A stretch of 64,000 bases of DNA from Lewinellaceae bacterium (GTDB lineage Bacteria; Bacteroidota; Bacteroidia; Chitinophagales; Saprospiraceae). Made by a program: the position numbers and the translations under genes. The notes beneath the pieces were generated by a model, which saw only the letters and a list, made by a program, of their open reading frames with translations, had not been told where the DNA came from and searched no databases. Position 1 is the first letter of the stretch. Every line of letters starts with the position of its first letter. Location of the stretch: contig JACJYP010000001.1 in assembly GCA_020636045.1 (NCBI GenBank), positions 124,001 to 188,000 on the forward strand. The letters are read 5' to 3'. Shown one piece after another: positions 1 to 9,000 of this stretch.

Positions 1-831
1 TTTCTCAGCGACCCCAACCACTTCGTCAAGCAATTTGTCAGCGGCGCCCTGATCGCCATCGCCATGACGGGGCTCGATCAGGACCTGATGCAGAAAAACC
101 TGGCCTGCAAAAACATCCGCGAGGCGCAGAAGAACATGTTCGTCTTTTGCATCTACCTGGTGGTGATCAACTTCCTGTTCCTCATGCTCGGGGCCCTGCT
201 CTACATGTACGCGGGTTCGCTGGGGCTTCAGATACCCGACCGCACCGACTATTTGTATCCGAAGATCGCATTTGACCACCTGGGAATGGCGGCAGGCATT
301 TTCTTCATTCTCGGCCTGATCGCCAGTACCTATGCCAGTTCCGATTCGGCACTGACGGCGCTGACGACGAGTTTCTGTATTGATTTTCTCAATTTTGAAA
401 AAAAGGCCCCGGCCCGGCCCGATCCTTATGCCGCCGAGGCGGAAGTGGCGGCTTACGAAGCCTCCGTAAAACGGCAAACAAGGCTTCGCACCCTGGTGCA
501 CCTGGGGTTCTCGGCATTGTTCGTTGTCATTATCATGATCCTGGATGCCCTGAGCAGCGATGCCGTGATCAACCTGCTGTTCAAGATCGCAGGCTATACG
601 TACGGACCGCTGCTGGGTCTGTTTTCATTCGGATTGTTCACCAAACTAAAAATACACGATCGCTGGGCAGTAACCGTATGCCTGCTGGCGCCTACCCTCA
701 CCTGGATACTGGAGATCACCTGCAAGCAATGGTTCGACCTGGGCTTCCTGACCATCCTGATCAACGGTCTTTTCACTTTTGCGGGATTGTGGGTCATTTC
801 TTATCGCGAACAAACTACCGCTGCTGAATAA
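1..831 (+). CDS. Sodium:solute symporter (SSS family), 3' part only
   Basis: The reading frame is open from base 1, so the gene starts before the window; only the last 276 residues are seen. Hydrophobic segments lie around FVFCIYLVVINFLFLMLGAL, GMAAGIFFILGLIAS and further towards the C-terminus. The stretch GLDQDLMQKNLACKN before a membrane helix, and the following ASTYASSDSALTALTTSF, are typical of the conserved core of Bacteroidota SSS transporters, where Ser/Thr residues of this helix help bind sodium. The internal ATG at 64 is probably not the start because the upstream residues (FVKQFVSGALIAIAM) continue the membrane helix. The family couples uptake of a sugar, amino acid or organic acid to sodium entry at the inner membrane; the substrate cannot be read from this part. 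It is followed by a promoter-like region and a new transcription unit. Confidence 0.85.
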   Translation, partial: FLSDPNHFVKQFVSGALIAIAMTGLDQDLMQKNLACKNIREAQKNMFVFCIYLVVINFLFLMLGALLYMYAGSLGLQIPDRTDYLYPKIAFDHLGMAAGIFFILGLIASTYASSDSALTALTTSFCIDFLNFEKKAPARPDPYAAEAEVAAYEASVKRQTRLRTLVHLGFSALFVVIIMILDALSSDAVINLLFKIAGYTYGPLLGLFSFGLFTKLKIHDRWAVTVCLLAPTLTWILEITCKQWFDLGFLTILINGLFTFAGLWVISYREQTTAAE

Positions 832-877
832 ACCAGGGGTAATCGGAGTTGCACTGGCAATAATTATTTAAAAACTT

Positions 878-909
878 TTTGTGTTTTTAAAAACAAAAAG
901 TTATTTTTG
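878..909 (+). promoter_or_regulatory. Bacteroidota-type promoter in an AT-rich palindrome
   Basis: A TTTG at 878-881 is followed after 20 bases by TATTTTTG at 902-909, matching the Bacteroidota sigma-ABfr consensus (TTTG, 19-23 bases, TAnnTTTG). It lies about 70 bases before the ATG of the VOC gene. The -33 part sits inside an imperfect palindrome, AACTTTTTGTG / AACAAAAAGTT, at 873-902, which may also end transcripts of the upstream symporter. Assignment is by consensus only. Confidence 0.5.
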
Positions 910-976
910 TGCGCCCAAACTTCCGGAATAGCACAAAAAGCCGGTTCTTTTTGTCACCCTTTTATCTCTTTCGCTT

Positions 977-1342
977 ATGAAAGCATGGACCACCTGGTTT
1001 GAGATCCCCGCCACCGACATTGCGCGGGCGAAAAAGTTTTACGACGCCATTTTTCAAATGGACACCCAGTTGATCGACTTCGGCGGATTCAAAATGGGCA
1101 TTTTCCCCCATAAAGGAGTGGGCGCAGCCCTTTGCCAGCACGAGGCCTACCAGCCCAGCGAAACGCACGGCACCCTGGTCTATCTCGAGGCCAATCCGGA
1201 CCTGCAGGAAGTACTCGACCGCGTAGAAGGCGCAGGCGGGCGCGTCACCCGTCCCAAAACCCAGATCTCGCCCGAACACGGCTATATGGCCATGTTTATC
1301 GATACCGAGGGCAACCGCATGGCCCTGCATTCCGATCAGTAA
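977..1342 (+). CDS. VOC family protein (glyoxalase/bleomycin-resistance fold)
   Basis: This 121-residue protein is the length of a single VOC module. It begins with the usual strand-helix pattern (WFEIPATDIARAKKFYDAIF) and ends with the matching second half (YMAMFIDTEGNRMALHS), where the sequence FxDTEGNxxxLH is the common end of VOC folds. Members are cytosolic metal-dependent isomerases, dioxygenases or drug-binding proteins; this one resembles the small uncharacterised VOC proteins whose substrate is unknown. It is followed after 11 bases by the TfoX-like gene, so the two are probably cotranscribed from the promoter at about 900. Confidence 0.85.
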   Translation: MKAWTTWFEIPATDIARAKKFYDAIFQMDTQLIDFGGFKMGIFPHKGVGAALCQHEAYQPSETHGTLVYLEANPDLQEVLDRVEGAGGRVTRPKTQISPEHGYMAMFIDTEGNRMALHSDQ

Positions 1343-1353
1343 ACTTTTTGCAC

Positions 1354-1701
1354 ATGGCTTACAACGAATTACTGGCCGACCGCATCCGCGTCGCGCTGGC
1401 CGCTCATTCCGATCTAGAAGAAAAAAAGATGTTCGGCGGCCTGGCGTTCATGTACAAGGGTAAAATGGCCTGCGGGATCGTCAAAGACGAACTGATGGTG
1501 CGCGTAGTCGCTTCCAGGTACGAATCCTCGCTTGAAAAGCCGCATTGCCGCGAGATGGATTTCACCGGCAAGGCGCTGAAAGGTTTCCTCTACATAGCGC
1601 CGGAGGGGTTTGAAACGGACAAACAACTGGCTGAGTGGGTCGGATTGGGAATAGAGTTCGTGGATCAGGCCCCGGAAAAGAAAAGCAAAAAGAAAAAATA
1701 G
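1354..1701 (+). CDS. TfoX/Sxy N-terminal-domain protein
   Basis: The product from the ATG at 1354 has 115 residues. It carries the TfoX_N pattern: an N-terminal helix (LADRIRVALAAH), then EEKKMFGGLAFMYKGKMACGI, a central DELMVRV strand, and a C-terminal LAEWVGLGIEFV helix. Full-length TfoX/Sxy controls natural competence in gammaproteobacteria, but stand-alone N-domain proteins are widespread and of unknown role, so no competence function is claimed here. The C-terminus is very Lys-rich (KKSKKKK). The frame is open further upstream but that part overlaps the VOC gene in another frame and looks like a shadow. It starts 11 bases after the VOC stop codon. Confidence 0.85.
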   Translation: MAYNELLADRIRVALAAHSDLEEKKMFGGLAFMYKGKMACGIVKDELMVRVVASRYESSLEKPHCREMDFTGKALKGFLYIAPEGFETDKQLAEWVGLGIEFVDQAPEKKSKKKK

Positions 1702-1711
1702 GCTAAGTCGC

Positions 1712-2740
1712 CTAAAACTCCGGCACTTCGCCCAATTCGATGATCTGATTCGGGCGGATGTGTACTGCCGCATAGAAAATGACATCCAGTTGCCCCGGGG
1801 TGAAGTAGAATTTCCGCATGTAACAAGGCGCGTAGTACGACATGTAATTGTTGATCATGGGGTGGTATTCGAGACCTGTGCCCGCTTCCTTGAGGCCTTT
1901 CATTTCACAGTTGGAATAATTCACGTACACTCCGTAAACTTCACCCGGATCGGCCGGCGTATCGCATACCCTGTCCCCGGCTTCGGTGCAATTGCCGCCA
2001 TCCACCCGCTCCAGTCCGAAAACCGTTTCGGCAGTGTGTAGCAAGCCGAAATAATGCCCGAATTCATGCGGCATTACCTTGAAGTCGTCTACAAAGAATT
2101 TGTCGATCACGACGTTGTTTGTGTACGTTTCAAGGATATTCGAGAAGCCCTGCGTACGGGCGCAGCGATAATCTTCGCACAGGTTTTCTTCATTGTCCAC
2201 GAGGTACAAACTTATCGTATCGCGCAGGTCGTGCGCGATGGAAAAGGCATAATAGACTTCGTAATTCCGGTCTTTCAGGGAATTGATCGTCACAGGCGCA
2301 TAGATCGTGTCGATACGCACCGTTTTGAACTGTATCCAGGCATCGGACAGGGAGCGGTTGAGAATTTCGATGCCCTTCCTGATACGTGGCAGGCTCAACT
2401 GATCGGGCCGCGCCGGATCCACCACGATCGCGACACGAAGGGGAAACACCAGATAGTGCATTTCAAAATCCGATTGCCCGAGTCCTTCGATATGCTTCAG
2501 ATCGGTGGGCCTCCCTTCGTGTTGTTGAAGTATCTTTATCAACTGCTCCTTATCGTGAAAATGCTGCTGCGGCATCAGGTGGTGATACATCGAGTCGGCC
2601 AGCAACTCCGTTTTGGGGTCGGGCATTCTCTTCTCGCTGAGTGCTTCGGGGTCTTGTCCGTAAGCTGCCACAGCGACAAATAGCAGCGCCATTCCGGATA
2701 ACCGGCAGTAAAAACGAGCCCGTTTTTTGATCTTGTTCAT
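1712..2740 (-). CDS. Secreted M43-type zinc metalloprotease
   Basis: The 342-residue product has the metzincin zinc site HEFGHYFGLLHT (HExxHxxGxxH) and, about 70 residues later, a Met-turn in NNYMSYY. This arrangement fits family M43 (cytophagalysin/pappalysin). The chosen start, MNKIKKRARFYCRLSG, gives a basic n-region and a hydrophobic core ending in AAYGQ, a normal Sec signal peptide; a longer frame up to 2806 has no such feature. Several Cys residues around the zinc site (ENLCEDYRCARTQG, GGNCTEAGDRVCDTP, SNCEM) suggest disulfides in the secreted protein. There is no T9SS sorting domain at the C-terminus, so it may stay in the periplasm or be released by another route. It is convergent with the TfoX-like gene, 10 bases apart. 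Confidence 0.85.
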   Translation of the reverse strand: MNKIKKRARFYCRLSGMALLFVAVAAYGQDPEALSEKRMPDPKTELLADSMYHHLMPQQHFHDKEQLIKILQQHEGRPTDLKHIEGLGQSDFEMHYLVFPLRVAIVVDPARPDQLSLPRIRKGIEILNRSLSDAWIQFKTVRIDTIYAPVTINSLKDRNYEVYYAFSIAHDLRDTISLYLVDNEENLCEDYRCARTQGFSNILETYTNNVVIDKFFVDDFKVMPHEFGHYFGLLHTAETVFGLERVDGGNCTEAGDRVCDTPADPGEVYGVYVNYSNCEMKGLKEAGTGLEYHPMINNYMSYYAPCYMRKFYFTPGQLDVIFYAAVHIRPNQIIELGEVPEF

Positions 2741-2919
2741 AATGTTCAGACAATAAGCGAATTGGTGTGCATATTGAGGGGAAGCAATTGTTTCATTTTT
2801 GGACACATGAGCACGCCCGGTTGTTGCGCAAGACCCTGTATATGCAGCGATTTACATAAATTATGTTCGGACTTTGACAAAACACGTCGCGATTCGAAGC
2901 GATAGGGCGCAAATAGTCA

Positions 2920-2964
2920 TTTGACAAAATTTGTTTTAAATTAAAATATTTTGTTTTAAATTTG
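2920..2964 (+). promoter_or_regulatory. parE promoter region with 20-bp-spaced direct repeat
   Basis: TAAATTTG at 2957-2964 matches the -7 consensus, with TTTG at 2930-2933 as a possible -33 element (23-base spacer). The same TTGTTTTAAATT string occurs at 2931-2942 and again at 2951-2962, exactly 20 bp (two helical turns) apart. This could be an operator or a simple duplication. The 365 bases between the protease start and the parE ATG hold nothing else I recognise. Confidence 0.4.
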
Positions 2965-3104
2965 CCCGAACCCCGCCAACCCTTTTGTCAATCGATCAAA
3001 ACTGTATTACTTTGGGCGCCAATTTTAAAACATCCAAGTCGAAAAAGAGTGGCCGGCAGCAAGCGAAAGCCGGCGAGCAACGATCCAATAAGCGCAAAAA
3101 GCCC

Positions 3105-5009
3105 ATGCAGGAGATCCGCTATACCGAAGACGAAATTAAATCACTCGACTGGCGCGAGCACATCCGCCTGCGCCCGGGCATGTACATCGGCAAACTCGGC
3201 GACGGCAGCAGCCCCGAGGATGGCATTTACGTACTGCTCAAAGAGGTGCTCGACAACTCCATCGACGAGTACGCCATGGGCTTCGGGAAGCATATCGAAG
3301 TGAGCATCAACGAACACGGCGTGATGGTGCGCGACTACGGCCGTGGCATACCGCTCGGCAAAGTGGTGGACGTAGTCAGCAAGATCAACACCGGCGCCAA
3401 GTACGATTCCAAGGCATTCAAAAAATCCGTGGGCCTCAACGGCGTGGGTACCAAAGCCGTAAATGCCCTGTCGGAATATTTCAAGGTGACGGCCGTACGC
3501 GACGGAAAGGCCAAGTGGGCTGAATTCCAGTTCGGCAAACTCCTGAAAGAAAGCAAACTGGAGTCCTCCAAGGAAGAGAACGGCACGATCATCCATTTCA
3601 AGCCCGACAACGGCATGTTCCGGCAATTCCGCTGGGTGAACGAGTACGTAGAGCAGCAATTGTGGAATTACGCCTACCTGAATGCCGGGCTGAGGATCGT
3701 TTACAACGGAAAGACCTTTTACTCGAAAAACGGCCTGCTCGACCTGCTCGAAAAGAAAACGAACTCCGAGCACATCCGCTACCCGATCATCCACCTCACC
3801 GGTGAAGACGTGGAAATCGCGATGACGCACGGCGATCACTACGGCGAGCAGTACTATTCTTTCGTTAACGGCCAGAACACCACACAGGGCGGCACGCACC
3901 TCAATGCTTTCCGCGAGGCACTGGTAAAAACCGTGCGCGAACATTTCAAGAAAAGTTTCGATGCAAAGGATATCCGCGAAAGTGTGATCGCTGCGGTGAG
4001 CGTACGTGTGGAAGAGCCGGTGTTCGAATCGCAGACCAAAACGCGGCTGGGCTCGGAAAAGATCGCGCCCGACGGGCAGAATATCCGCACCTGGATGTCC
4101 GATTTCCTGACCAAGGCACTCGACGATTTTCTCCATAAAAATCCCGAAGTCGCCAAGGAGATGCTCAAACGCATCCAGCAGTCGGAGCGCGAGCGCAAGG
4201 AGATCGCCGACGTAAAAAAACTGGCCAACCAGCGCGCCAAAGCCGCCAATATCCACAACAAAAAACTGCGCGACTGCCGCTACCACCTCAACGAAAAAGG
4301 CCCCGAGGAGGCGCGGAATGCCAGCACGATCTTCATCACGGAGGGCGACTCGGCGAGCGGCTCCATCACGAAAGCGCGCGATGTAAATACGCAGGCCGTG
4401 TTCAGCCTGCGCGGCAAGCCGCTCAACTGCTACGGCCTGACCAAAAAGATCGTCTACCAGAACGAGGAGTTCAACCTGCTGCAACACGCACTCAACATCG
4501 AGGATTCGCTCGACGACCTGCGTTACAGCCGCGTGGTGATCGCCACGGATGCCGACGTCGACGGCATGCACATCCGGCTGCTGCTGCTCACCTTCTTTCT
4601 CCAGTTTTTCCCCGACCTGGTGCGCAACGGGCACCTCTACATCCTCGATACCCCCCTGTTCCGCGTGCGCGACAAGCAAAAGACATACTACTGTTATTCG
4701 GAAACCGAAAAGCAGGAAGCCATCAAGAAATTGCGCGGAAAACCCGAGATCACGCGCTTTAAAGGGCTCGGCGAGATCAGCCCGAACGAGTTTGCCGACT
4801 TTATCAGCGAAAATATCCGCCTCGACCCGGTCATACTGCCCGAAGAGACGAACCTGGATCACGTGCTCGATTACTACATGGGAAAAAACACCCCTGAGCG
4901 CCAGGATTTTATCATCGAAAATTTGCGGGTGGAAATAGATATGGCCGAAGCAGGCAACGACAAAGAAGACGCCGAAGCGCTGGTAGAAGAAGAGCCTGCG
5001 GAAGGTTGA
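3105..5009 (+). CDS. parE: DNA topoisomerase IV subunit B
   Basis: ParE is the ATPase subunit of the type IIA topoisomerase that decatenates replicated chromosomes. From the ATG at 3105 the protein has 634 residues. The GHKL ATPase part begins at SLDWREHIRLRPGMYIG, with the Mg-binding Asn in EVLDNSIDE and the ATP-lid glycines in NGVGTKAVNAL. The Toprim part has the EGDSASG motif and the metal-binding DADVDGMH motif; the C-terminus contains RFKGLGE and a final acidic tail. The frame is also open upstream to a TTG at 2985, which would add 40 basic residues; I prefer the ATG because homologues start near EIRYTEDEIKSLDW. The partner gene parC is not next door: the next gene, converging, is the NMN adenylyltransferase/Nudix gene. 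GyrB is the alternative, but REHIRLRPGMYIGKLGDG is the ParE-like version in Bacteroidota. Confidence 0.9.
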   Translation: MQEIRYTEDEIKSLDWREHIRLRPGMYIGKLGDGSSPEDGIYVLLKEVLDNSIDEYAMGFGKHIEVSINEHGVMVRDYGRGIPLGKVVDVVSKINTGAKYDSKAFKKSVGLNGVGTKAVNALSEYFKVTAVRDGKAKWAEFQFGKLLKESKLESSKEENGTIIHFKPDNGMFRQFRWVNEYVEQQLWNYAYLNAGLRIVYNGKTFYSKNGLLDLLEKKTNSEHIRYPIIHLTGEDVEIAMTHGDHYGEQYYSFVNGQNTTQGGTHLNAFREALVKTVREHFKKSFDAKDIRESVIAAVSVRVEEPVFESQTKTRLGSEKIAPDGQNIRTWMSDFLTKALDDFLHKNPEVAKEMLKRIQQSERERKEIADVKKLANQRAKAANIHNKKLRDCRYHLNEKGPEEARNASTIFITEGDSASGSITKARDVNTQAVFSLRGKPLNCYGLTKKIVYQNEEFNLLQHALNIEDSLDDLRYSRVVIATDADVDGMHIRLLLLTFFLQFFPDLVRNGHLYILDTPLFRVRDKQKTYYCYSETEKQEAIKKLRGKPEITRFKGLGEISPNEFADFISENIRLDPVILPEETNLDHVLDYYMGKNTPERQDFIIENLRVEIDMAEAGNDKEDAEALVEEEPAEG

Positions 5010-5025
5010 CCCATAAACCTACAGG

Positions 5026-5916
5026 TCAGCGCTCTTCTTCAAGGTATTCCTTGATCATGTCCCAGAGCGGCCGGTGTTCCTGCACGAACTGGTCCGATTG
5101 CAATTTCTTCACGTCGAACCAATGCAGTTCTTCGATGTCGTCGCTGGGTTCCGGTTCGCCTTCTGCCAGTTCGCAAACGTACAAATGGGTCATGATGCTG
5201 TCCCAGGAGCCGCGGTACCGCCAGTCTTCGATGCGGCATGAACCCAGGTAAGTCAATTCATCAACCGTAATCTCCCCGCATTCTTCGCCCAGTTCGCGCA
5301 GGGCAGCGTCTTCGTAACTTTCGTCGGAAGGGTCGGTGAAACCTCCCGGGAGCCGGAACCTGGTTTCATTGGGTTTCCGCGCAAGCATCAGTTCGCGCCA
5401 GCCGTTCCTGAACACCGCCACATCTACCGTCGGATATACCGTCGGGAATCGCTGCATATTGGCATATATAATGCCGGCTCGAAAATCACGCAGGTTCTCC
5501 AGCGCATCCATGTGCGGATTTTCAGGAAAGTCTTCTTCACGCGCTTCCAATACCTTCGCGGCATAACGCCCCGTATAGCGATCCACAAAATCCTCTTCCG
5601 AGCCGTAAAGCGTTACTTCGCCCGAGGGACGCAATTCGAGAATGCGCCGGTCCAGTTCCTGGCTCCAGATGCGGTCATCGGGCAGGTCGGGCATTTCCTC
5701 CACCTGTATGTCTTCGCCAAAGCGGTCGTGGAACATCAGGACCCGCAACTCCAGGTCGATCGGGTTTTGCAGGCTGGGCGCCGGGTTGGAACCGAGAAAA
5801 ATGATGACGCGCTCATGGTGTTCCACGACGGCTGCGATCAGTTTTTCGTGAATTTCATTCAGTTCGAACACCTGAAAGCGTCCAATGATGATGCCGGTAC
5901 CGCTTTTTTCGGGCAT
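5026..5916 (-). CDS. Bifunctional NMN adenylyltransferase / Nudix hydrolase
   Basis: Two domains are visible in 297 residues. The N-terminal half starts with GIIIGRFQVFELNEIHEKLI, the nucleotidyltransferase core in which the usual HxGH is altered (EIHEKL), as in NadM-type enzymes, followed by IIFLGSNPAPS. The C-terminal half is a Nudix hydrolase with a recognisable Nudix box (GGFTDPSDE...RELGEECG). Proteins with this order join NMN adenylyltransferase, which makes NAD from NMN and ATP, with an ADP-ribose-type pyrophosphatase, linking NAD synthesis to breakdown of its by-products. The start at MPEKSGTG places the first strand at the N-terminus as in homologues; in-frame Met codons at 5964 and 6009 would add basic leaders with no clear function. 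It converges with parE, 16 bases apart. Confidence 0.88.
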   Translation of the reverse strand: MPEKSGTGIIIGRFQVFELNEIHEKLIAAVVEHHERVIIFLGSNPAPSLQNPIDLELRVLMFHDRFGEDIQVEEMPDLPDDRIWSQELDRRILELRPSGEVTLYGSEEDFVDRYTGRYAAKVLEAREEDFPENPHMDALENLRDFRAGIIYANMQRFPTVYPTVDVAVFRNGWRELMLARKPNETRFRLPGGFTDPSDESYEDAALRELGEECGEITVDELTYLGSCRIEDWRYRGSWDSIMTHLYVCELAEGEPEPSDDIEELHWFDVKKLQSDQFVQEHRPLWDMIKEYLEEER

Positions 5917-6024
5917 AGCGATTTTTGCTGCAAGGTTAGGAATTTTTCGGGCAACAAGCGCCATTCTTTCGCCGGACCGGAAAGCCCGCTGTGGCCTGCT
6001 GCGCCGCAATTTTAATGCATATGC

Positions 6025-9000
6025 CTATCGCACCAGCGTTATATCGCCCGAAAACACCTCGACCGCCCCGTCTTCGAACTCGACCACTGCCTGCCACACG
6101 AAGACCGCCGGGTTCAGATCGTGTCCCCTGAAAGTCCCGTTCCAGCCGTGCAGTTCGTCGTTGGGTTGCAGGTGTTCTACCATGAATACTTCCGCCCCCC
6201 AGCGATCGAACACCTGCAGGCGCTGAATGTCCGTCACCCCTTTGGCGTACAACGTAAACATATCGTTGATGCCGTCGTCATTGGGTGAAAAGATGTTGGG
6301 CGCATACAAAAACCGCTTGCGATCCACCAAAATGCGGATCGTAGCCTTCGCTTCGCAACCGTTGGAGTCAACGACCGTCAGCGTGTACTGCGCGGGTTTC
6401 AGCGGCTTGGCCTCCGGCCGCGGACAATCGGCGCACGAGAGACCGTCCGCAGGTGTCCAGATCCAGCTGGCCACATCGTCGTCCGGCATGTTCAGCACCG
6501 GGTCCAGCAATACCGACTCGCCCAGTTCGATCAGGACAAAATCTTCGAGTTTCACTTCGGGAATAAACGGCGTATTTACGATCACCGTCGTTTCCGCCGT
6601 GCAACCGTTCACATCCTGCACCACCAGGTCGTAGGAGCCGGCCTGAAGTTGCTGGACCGTCGATTGGCCCGAAAACGTTTGTCCGCCGTTCGAAGAATAC
6701 AGATAAGGCGACATCCCTCCCGTGATCGCGCCAAAATTCACCGTGCCTTTCAGGCGATGGCAGTTGGGCTGCAACACCTCGGGTTCGAACGCCGGAGGCG
6801 GCAACGCCGCCACGATCACCGAATCCGTGTTCGAGCATCCGTTTGCAGGATTTGTCACGAGCAGGGTATAGGTGCCCGGCGCGTCCACTTCAGGCGTTTG
6901 GATATTAGTTGCAGTGATAAAATTGCCGTCGGGGGTCGTCCAGGAATAATTCATGCTGCCGGGAGTTGTGCTGCTACCCGCCAGTGAAGTGCTCGGCTGG
7001 TTGCAATGTAATGTAGCCGCGCTGCCTGCATCGGCATCGGGAGGTGTGATATCCTCAGTCACGGCAGTTTGTGCCGTTGCGGTACAGCCGTTCTGTAAAT
7101 TCTCGATCAACAAGGTATACCCGCCCGGTTGGCCGACAAGCGGGCTCAGGGTATTCTGACCGTTCAATATTTGTCCGCCATTCGTCGACCAGGAATAGAC
7201 AAAATCGACACCCTGGCTCGAAGCACCCGCATCGAGCGTTATATCCGTCTGAATGCAGGTGATCAGGCCCGGTGAGGCGATGGCGGCCACCGGCGGAAGC
7301 GTATCGGCAGGCAGGAGCGCCGCCACGGTTGAAGTACAACCGTTTGACAGGTCGGTCACCAAAAGTGTGTATGTGCCCGCCGCGCCCGCAGTGGGCATCA
7401 GCGTGCCCTGACCGGAAAGGATCGGGCCTCCCGACCAGTTGTAAGTATAATTTGCACCGGCCGATGAGCCTGTGCCGCTGAGGGCGACTGAGGTATTGGC
7501 GCATGTGATCGTCTGCGGGGCCGTTGCCTGCGCAACGGGCGGCACAACATTTTGATCCACCACCGCCTGAGCGGTAGATGTACAGCCATTTTGCTGGTTC
7601 GTCACGGTCAGGATGTATGTGCCGGGTGCGTTCGCCGTTGCATTCAGAAGGTTTGCGCCGGATACGATCATGCCATCGGAAGTAGACCACGACGCCTGAT
7701 AGCCCGAAGCCGGCTGCGTGACCGATCCGTTCACGGGTACGGTGAGGTCGGTGCAGGTCAGTATTTGCGGAGCGGCAGCATTTATCACTGGTACCGCCAC
7801 ATCTTCGCTGACGACTGAATAGGCAGCAGCAGAACATCCGTTCTGAAGACTGGTCACAACCAGCGTATAGGCGCCCGGCGCATCGATCACCGGGTTTGGC
7901 GTATTGGCCCCCGAAACAATGTTGCCGTCCGTAGTCACCCATGACCAGGTGTAGGCGCCCGTGACCGGGGCCCCGGAAAGGGGAAGGCTGGTAACAGCGC
8001 AGGTCAATATCCCCGGCGCAGACACCCCGGCCGGGGGTGTCGCTACGTCTTCCAGAATGATCACTTCGGAAAGGGCCACGCACCCGTTGCTGTTATTCAC
8101 GACCTGAAGGGTATAGGTGCCTGGAGCATCGATCAAAGGGCTTAGCGTACCGGCGCCCGAAACGATATTGCCGCCATTGGCGCTCGTCCAGGAGTATTGA
8201 AAATTGGCGCCGGTGCTGGCAGCGCCGCTCAGCGTTGTTTGCGAAAGGGTGCAGGTAAGCGTGGCACCCGGTCCCGCATCTGCCTGCGGCGCATTGAGGT
8301 CGTTGAGTATTTCTACCGAATCGATTGCCGAACAGCCATTTACCGTATTGACAACCAGCAAATTGTAAACGCCCGGGGCGTCCACTACCGGCGTTGCGCT
8401 GTTCTGACCCGAAACGATGTTGCCGCCATTGGCACTGGTCCAGGAGTAATTCAAGGCGCCTGTACCGGAGCCGGAACCGTTGATGGTAAGCGTGCTGAGG
8501 TTGCAGGTCAGGGTATCGTTCGGACCGGCATTTGCGACGGGCGGAACGGTGTTTTGCTGCACATTGACGAAAAACTCGGCAGTACAGCCGTTAACCGTAT
8601 TCGTCACCAGAAGGCTGTAATCGCCGCCGGCATTGACCGCCGGTGAAAGACCGTCCTGACCGGAAACGATATTCCCACCCGCAGCAGCCGTCCAGTTGTA
8701 GGTAAAGTTGCCGGGCAGGGTAAGGTTTTGGGCATCGATATTTTGTTCCGGTAATGTGCAGGTAATGATCTGTGGCGGCGCTATGGCGATCAGCGGCGAA
8801 ATGGTATCCTGGTCGACTATGGCATCGATGGTATTTGTACACCCGTTCACGCCATCCGTTACCGTAAGCGAATAATTTCCCGGCGCATCCACTTCCGGTG
8901 AGGCCGAATTTTGTCCTGAAACGAACTGCCCGTCTGCCGTTTGCCACTGATATGTCAGCGAATCGCCCGAAGCAGTTGCGGAAATGATCGCTGTCGTTTG

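Noticed and set aside
1354..1701. Competence regulator
   Set aside because: Only the N-terminal TfoX domain is present, and this domain alone is common in bacteria without known competence, so the role is not claimed.
3141..4862. Long open frame of 573 codons on the minus strand inside parE
   Set aside because: It is the mirror of a high-GC coding region with strong codon bias, the residue composition (Val, Ala, Gly, His, Phe rich, no motif) is that of a shadow, and parE in the other strand is certain.
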